Assembly (NCBI GenBank): GCA_903870955.1
Contig: CAIQEX010000671.1
Coordinates: forward strand, 1 to 8,258
DNA: 8,258 nucleotides
Direction of reading: 5' to 3'
Source of the DNA: an uncultured beta proteobacterium
GTDB lineage: Bacteria; Pseudomonadota; Gammaproteobacteria; Burkholderiales; Burkholderiaceae_C
Positions 5,505 to 8,258 of the stretch are shown piece by piece (within the stretch, counting starts at the first letter, position 1; the number at the start of each line of letters is the position of its first letter). The translations under genes were made by a program, and so were the position numbers. The notes below the pieces were generated by a model that did not search any database, was not told where the DNA came from, and saw only the letters and a list, made by a program, of their open reading frames with translations.

Positions 5505-6745
5505 CGCTCTCGGAAGGCCTCTCGGGCCTTGAATACGGGTTTCAACAGATAGTCCAAAATGGATTTTTCGCCGGACCGGACATCCACCGAGGTGGTCATT
5601 CCGGGGATGATCGGCAATGACTTGCCACCTGCTTTCAAAGAGGCTTCGTGGGTGCGCACCAAGACGCGGTAATAAGTTTCCTCGCCTGTGGCGGCGATGG
5701 CCGTGCGCGAGTCTTCGCGCAGGGTATCGGCACTGATCTGTTCAACCACGCCGTCGAGGCCACCGTAAATACCAAAATCGTAGGCCGTAATCTTGACCGT
5801 TGCGGGTAGACCCGGGCGCAAAAAGGCCACGTCCTGCGGCCTGAAGCGTCCCTCAACCAGCAACTGATCATCCAGCGGCACAATCTCCATGATGACGGCG
5901 GCCGGCTGCACGATGCCACCAATCGTGCTGGTGCGAATATCTTTGACGATGCCGCGCACCGGGGCTTTCAAGACCGTGTGGTGGGCGGTGTCCGCGCGTG
6001 CCACCACGTTTTCACGCGACTGTGACAGCTCGCTCTCCACCCGCCCCAAATCGGCATTGGCCTCGGCCCGGTATTTGTTCTGGCGTTCGCTGATCTGTAG
6101 CCGGAAATCATTCACCTGGCGGCGATTCTTGAGTAACTCTATTTCGGAAATCAGCCCGCGCGCCGCCAGGGGCTCAGACATCTTGACCTCCTGTTCAGCC
6201 AGTTGCATGCTGTGCTGCAATTCCGTCACACTTTGCTCCAAAGCCTGAAGGCGTGACCGGTAGGTTTGTGTTTCGTCCCGAACGATGCTGGGATACTTCT
6301 TCAGAGAAGCGGGGAACTCCAGGTTGCGGCCATAGGCCTCGGCCCGTAAGCGCGCCGCACTGGCCTCCAGGGCCACCATCTTGTTGAGCCCTTCCTTGTA
6401 TGTGGCGTTGGCCTTCGTGGCATCCAGTTCCAGCAGCACCTGACCCTTCTCCACCGTGTCTCCTTGCTTGACATTGAGCACGGAAAGAATGCCACCCTCC
6501 AGGCTCTGGATGGTTTGGTCGCCACGGTTGGAGATCACCTTGCCGGTGCCTCGCGTGACTTCATCTACCTTGGTCATGCCGGCCCACGTGAGGGCGACCA
6601 CGACGATCAGAATCAGCATGTACAAAGCCCAGCGAATCCGGGGTGCCGTTTGCTCCAGCATGGCAGCGTGCAAATCGCGCATGTGCGCCAGATCGACCGG
6701 ACGCAGCACGAGTTGCCGGTTGAGGTTGTTGCTTGCTTCAGCCAC
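5501..6745 (-). CDS. HlyD-family membrane-fusion adaptor of a type I secretion system
   Basis: The periplasmic adaptor joining the inner-membrane ABC transporter to the TolC-like channel. The 414-aa product has a short cytoplasmic N terminus and one membrane helix (about 39-57). A lipoyl/barrel half-motif follows (about 65-110, GTGKVIS and VKQGDTVEKGQVLLELDATK), then a long coiled coil (about 115-270). The second lipoyl half starts near VLKAPVRGIV and leads into the beta-barrel domain. The C terminus (IIPGMTTSVDVRSGEKSILD) is close to the HlyD family signature. LapC-type adaptors have the same layout. The start is placed at GTG 6745 because AAGGAGG lies 6 nt upstream of it; an in-frame ATG at 6787 would give 428 aa but overlaps the ABC gene by 50 nt. 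With GTG the overlap is 8 nt, matching the tight coupling of the neighbouring genes. Confidence 0.93.
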   Translation of the reverse strand: MAEASNNLNRQLVLRPVDLAHMRDLHAAMLEQTAPRIRWALYMLILIVVVALTWAGMTKVDEVTRGTGKVISNRGDQTIQSLEGGILSVLNVKQGDTVEKGQVLLELDATKANATYKEGLNKMVALEASAARLRAEAYGRNLEFPASLKKYPSIVRDETQTYRSRLQALEQSVTELQHSMQLAEQEVKMSEPLAARGLISEIELLKNRRQVNDFRLQISERQNKYRAEANADLGRVESELSQSRENVVARADTAHHTVLKAPVRGIVKDIRTSTIGGIVQPAAVIMEIVPLDDQLLVEGRFRPQDVAFLRPGLPATVKITAYDFGIYGGLDGVVEQISADTLREDSRTAIAATGEETYYRVLVRTHEASLKAGGKSLPIIPGMTTSVDVRSGEKSILDYLLKPVFKAREAFRER

Positions 6746-8258
6746 GCTTGGCCTCCTTGGCGATTGGAGGAACCTGCAGACCACCACCGGTTAACACCTG
6801 CAGCATCTTCACCTTTGGACCGTCGGCCAGAATCTGTCCCTGGTCGAGCACGATCACGCGGTCCACCAGTTCCAGCAGAGAGGTGCGGTGCGTGGCAATG
6901 ATCAAGGTTCTCCGACCCGGCAGTTGTTTGAGTTGGGCAATGAATGCCGCCTCGGTCTGTGAATCCATGGCACTGGTGGGCTCATCCATCAGCAGAATCG
7001 GGGGATCTGCCAGCAAGGATCGCGACAGTGCCACGAGTTGCCGTTGGCCGCCGGAGAGTCCTGCGCCGCTTTCGCCCAACAGCATGTCCATGCCCTGCGG
7101 ATGACGTGCCATGACCGTGTCCAGTCCGGTCATGCGGCACACCGCCAGCAAGCGGTTGGCAGATACCTGGGGCAGGCCCAGGGTGAGGTTTTCGCGCAGG
7201 GTGCCATGAAACAGCTTGCAGTCCTGTGTCACCAGACCCACGTTGTGGTGGATGTCGGCGGGGTCAATCTGGCGCAGATCGATACCGTCCGCATACACCG
7301 AGCCCTGGCTCGGCAAATAAAGGCCGCTCAACAAGCGCAGCAAGGTGGATTTGCCACTGCCAATACGTCCCACCACGGCAATCCGCTCACCGGGTTCCAC
7401 TTTCAAATTAAGACGTTCCAGAGCCGCCAGTTTTTGCTCGGGATAGACAAACGCCAGGCCTTCGGTGCGCAAGGCGCCATCAAATTTGGGGCGCGAAAGA
7501 TAGCGTTGACCGGGGACACGGTCGGTGGCCTGTTTCATCAGCAGGTTGAGTGACTCCAGCGAAGCCTTGGCTTGTTGAAAGCGCACGGCCAGTCCGACCA
7601 CCTGGGCCATCGGTGACACCACCTGTCTGGCCAGCATCACCACACCGATCAAGGCACCTTGTGACATGGATCCCGCGTGAATCATGTAGACACCCCAGAC
7701 CACCAAGGCAACGGTCTCGACTTGCTGGACGTAGCTCACAAAGCTCATGGTCAGACTACTCAGCATGCGCGACTTCATGGAACTATTGGAGGCAGCCGCA
7801 CTGTAGTTTTCCCAGTTCTTTTGCATGCGCGACTGACCGTTGACGGCCTTCAGGGTCTCTATGCCCTCCAGGGATTCGATCAACAGGCCGTGCTTCAGCG
7901 AGGCTTCGCGCAGGTTCTCGCGCATGTGACGGGCCAGTGGCCACTGCACCGCAACGCCCACACCCACCACCAGCACAATGGCCAGCGCCGGCACCCAGGC
8001 CAGCTGCCCACCGATACCCACAATCACAACCAGAAACAGCAGTGAGAAGGGCAAGTCCGTAAAGGCCGACACGGTCGCGGAAGTGGTGAACTCACGCAGC
8101 GACTCAAACTCGCGCAAGCGGTTGGCAAAGGCGCCGGAGGAGGCCGGACGCGATTCCAGCCGGATATCCAGCGCCTGACGGAACAGCAGGGAACCCAGCA
8201 CCAAGTCCACTTTTTTACCCGCTACATCCACCATATGGCTGCGCATCTGACGCGTGGC
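6738..8258 (-). CDS. Type I secretion ABC permease/ATPase, LapB/LssB type (5' end outside window)
   Basis: An inner-membrane ABC transporter that powers T1SS export, usually of large RTX-like adhesins in the LapB group. The reading frame is open to the right edge, so 506 C-terminal residues are present of an expected ~700. The missing part would carry the N-terminal C39-like domain and the first membrane helices. Visible first is the membrane domain, opening with the family-typical VDVAGKKVDLVLGSLLFRQA and the FESLREF segment. The nucleotide-binding domain follows from about residue 260: Walker A GRIGSGKST (about 297-305), Q-loop VTQD, signature LSGGQ (about 401-405), Walker B ILLMDEP (about 421-427) and switch histidine in ATHR. 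All catalytic motifs look intact. Its stop overlaps the HlyD gene by 8 nt. The ATG at 8246 is only an internal Met. Confidence 0.93.
   Translation of the reverse strand, partial: ATRQMRSHMVDVAGKKVDLVLGSLLFRQALDIRLESRPASSGAFANRLREFESLREFTTSATVSAFTDLPFSLLFLVVIVGIGGQLAWVPALAIVLVVGVGVAVQWPLARHMRENLREASLKHGLLIESLEGIETLKAVNGQSRMQKNWENYSAAASNSSMKSRMLSSLTMSFVSYVQQVETVALVVWGVYMIHAGSMSQGALIGVVMLARQVVSPMAQVVGLAVRFQQAKASLESLNLLMKQATDRVPGQRYLSRPKFDGALRTEGLAFVYPEQKLAALERLNLKVEPGERIAVVGRIGSGKSTLLRLLSGLYLPSQGSVYADGIDLRQIDPADIHHNVGLVTQDCKLFHGTLRENLTLGLPQVSANRLLAVCRMTGLDTVMARHPQGMDMLLGESGAGLSGGQRQLVALSRSLLADPPILLMDEPTSAMDSQTEAAFIAQLKQLPGRRTLIIATHRTSLLELVDRVIVLDQGQILADGPKVKMLQVLTGGGLQVPPIAKEAKRG
6752..6758 (-). 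promoter_or_regulatory. Strong ribosome-binding site that sets the HlyD gene start
   Basis: AAGGAGG on the minus strand lies inside the last codons of the ABC gene, with a 6-nt spacer before GTG at 6745. It is the best Shine-Dalgarno match seen in the window and argues against the longer ATG start at 6787. Confidence 0.8.

Noticed and set aside
1..8258. CRISPR array, tRNA, rRNA or insertion sequence
   Set aside because: No spaced direct repeats, tRNA-like folds, rRNA segments, transposase frames or flanking terminal repeats were seen.

Overview
The window looks like chromosomal DNA of a betaproteobacterium, probably Burkholderiales/Comamonadaceae. This is inferred from the moderately GC-rich coding sequence, a phasin (PHA-granule protein family) and the style of the curli and type I secretion proteins; no rRNA or other taxonomic marker is present. 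All confident genes lie on the minus strand, so transcription runs from the right end of the window to the left.

Right part (8258 to 4050): a complete set of type I secretion (T1SS) components. A LapB/LssB-type ABC permease-ATPase, cut by the window edge, is followed by an HlyD-family adaptor and a TolC-family outer-membrane channel. The three genes overlap by 8 nt and 4 nt. No secreted substrate is visible; large adhesins are the usual cargo of this T1SS class.

Middle (4053 to 1292): the curli secretion genes csgE, csgF and csgG, then a curlin-repeat subunit of 196 aa. csgE overlaps the TolC gene by ATGA, and the other gaps are 25, 13 and 3 nt. T1SS and curli genes therefore read as one polycistronic unit, which suggests co-expression of two extracellular matrix systems. 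CsgG has a proline-rich C-terminal extension and lacks both aromatic residues of the E. coli pore constriction. CsgF carries an unusual C-N-C motif.

Left part: after a 176-nt AT-rich gap with repeated GTTTGAAC-type elements comes a very short curlin-repeat protein (108 aa), then a strong hairpin terminator. Beyond it is an independent small phasin gene with its own good ribosome-binding site. Positions 1-306 hold no confident gene. Neither csgD (regulator) nor csgC (amyloid inhibitor) is visible in the window.
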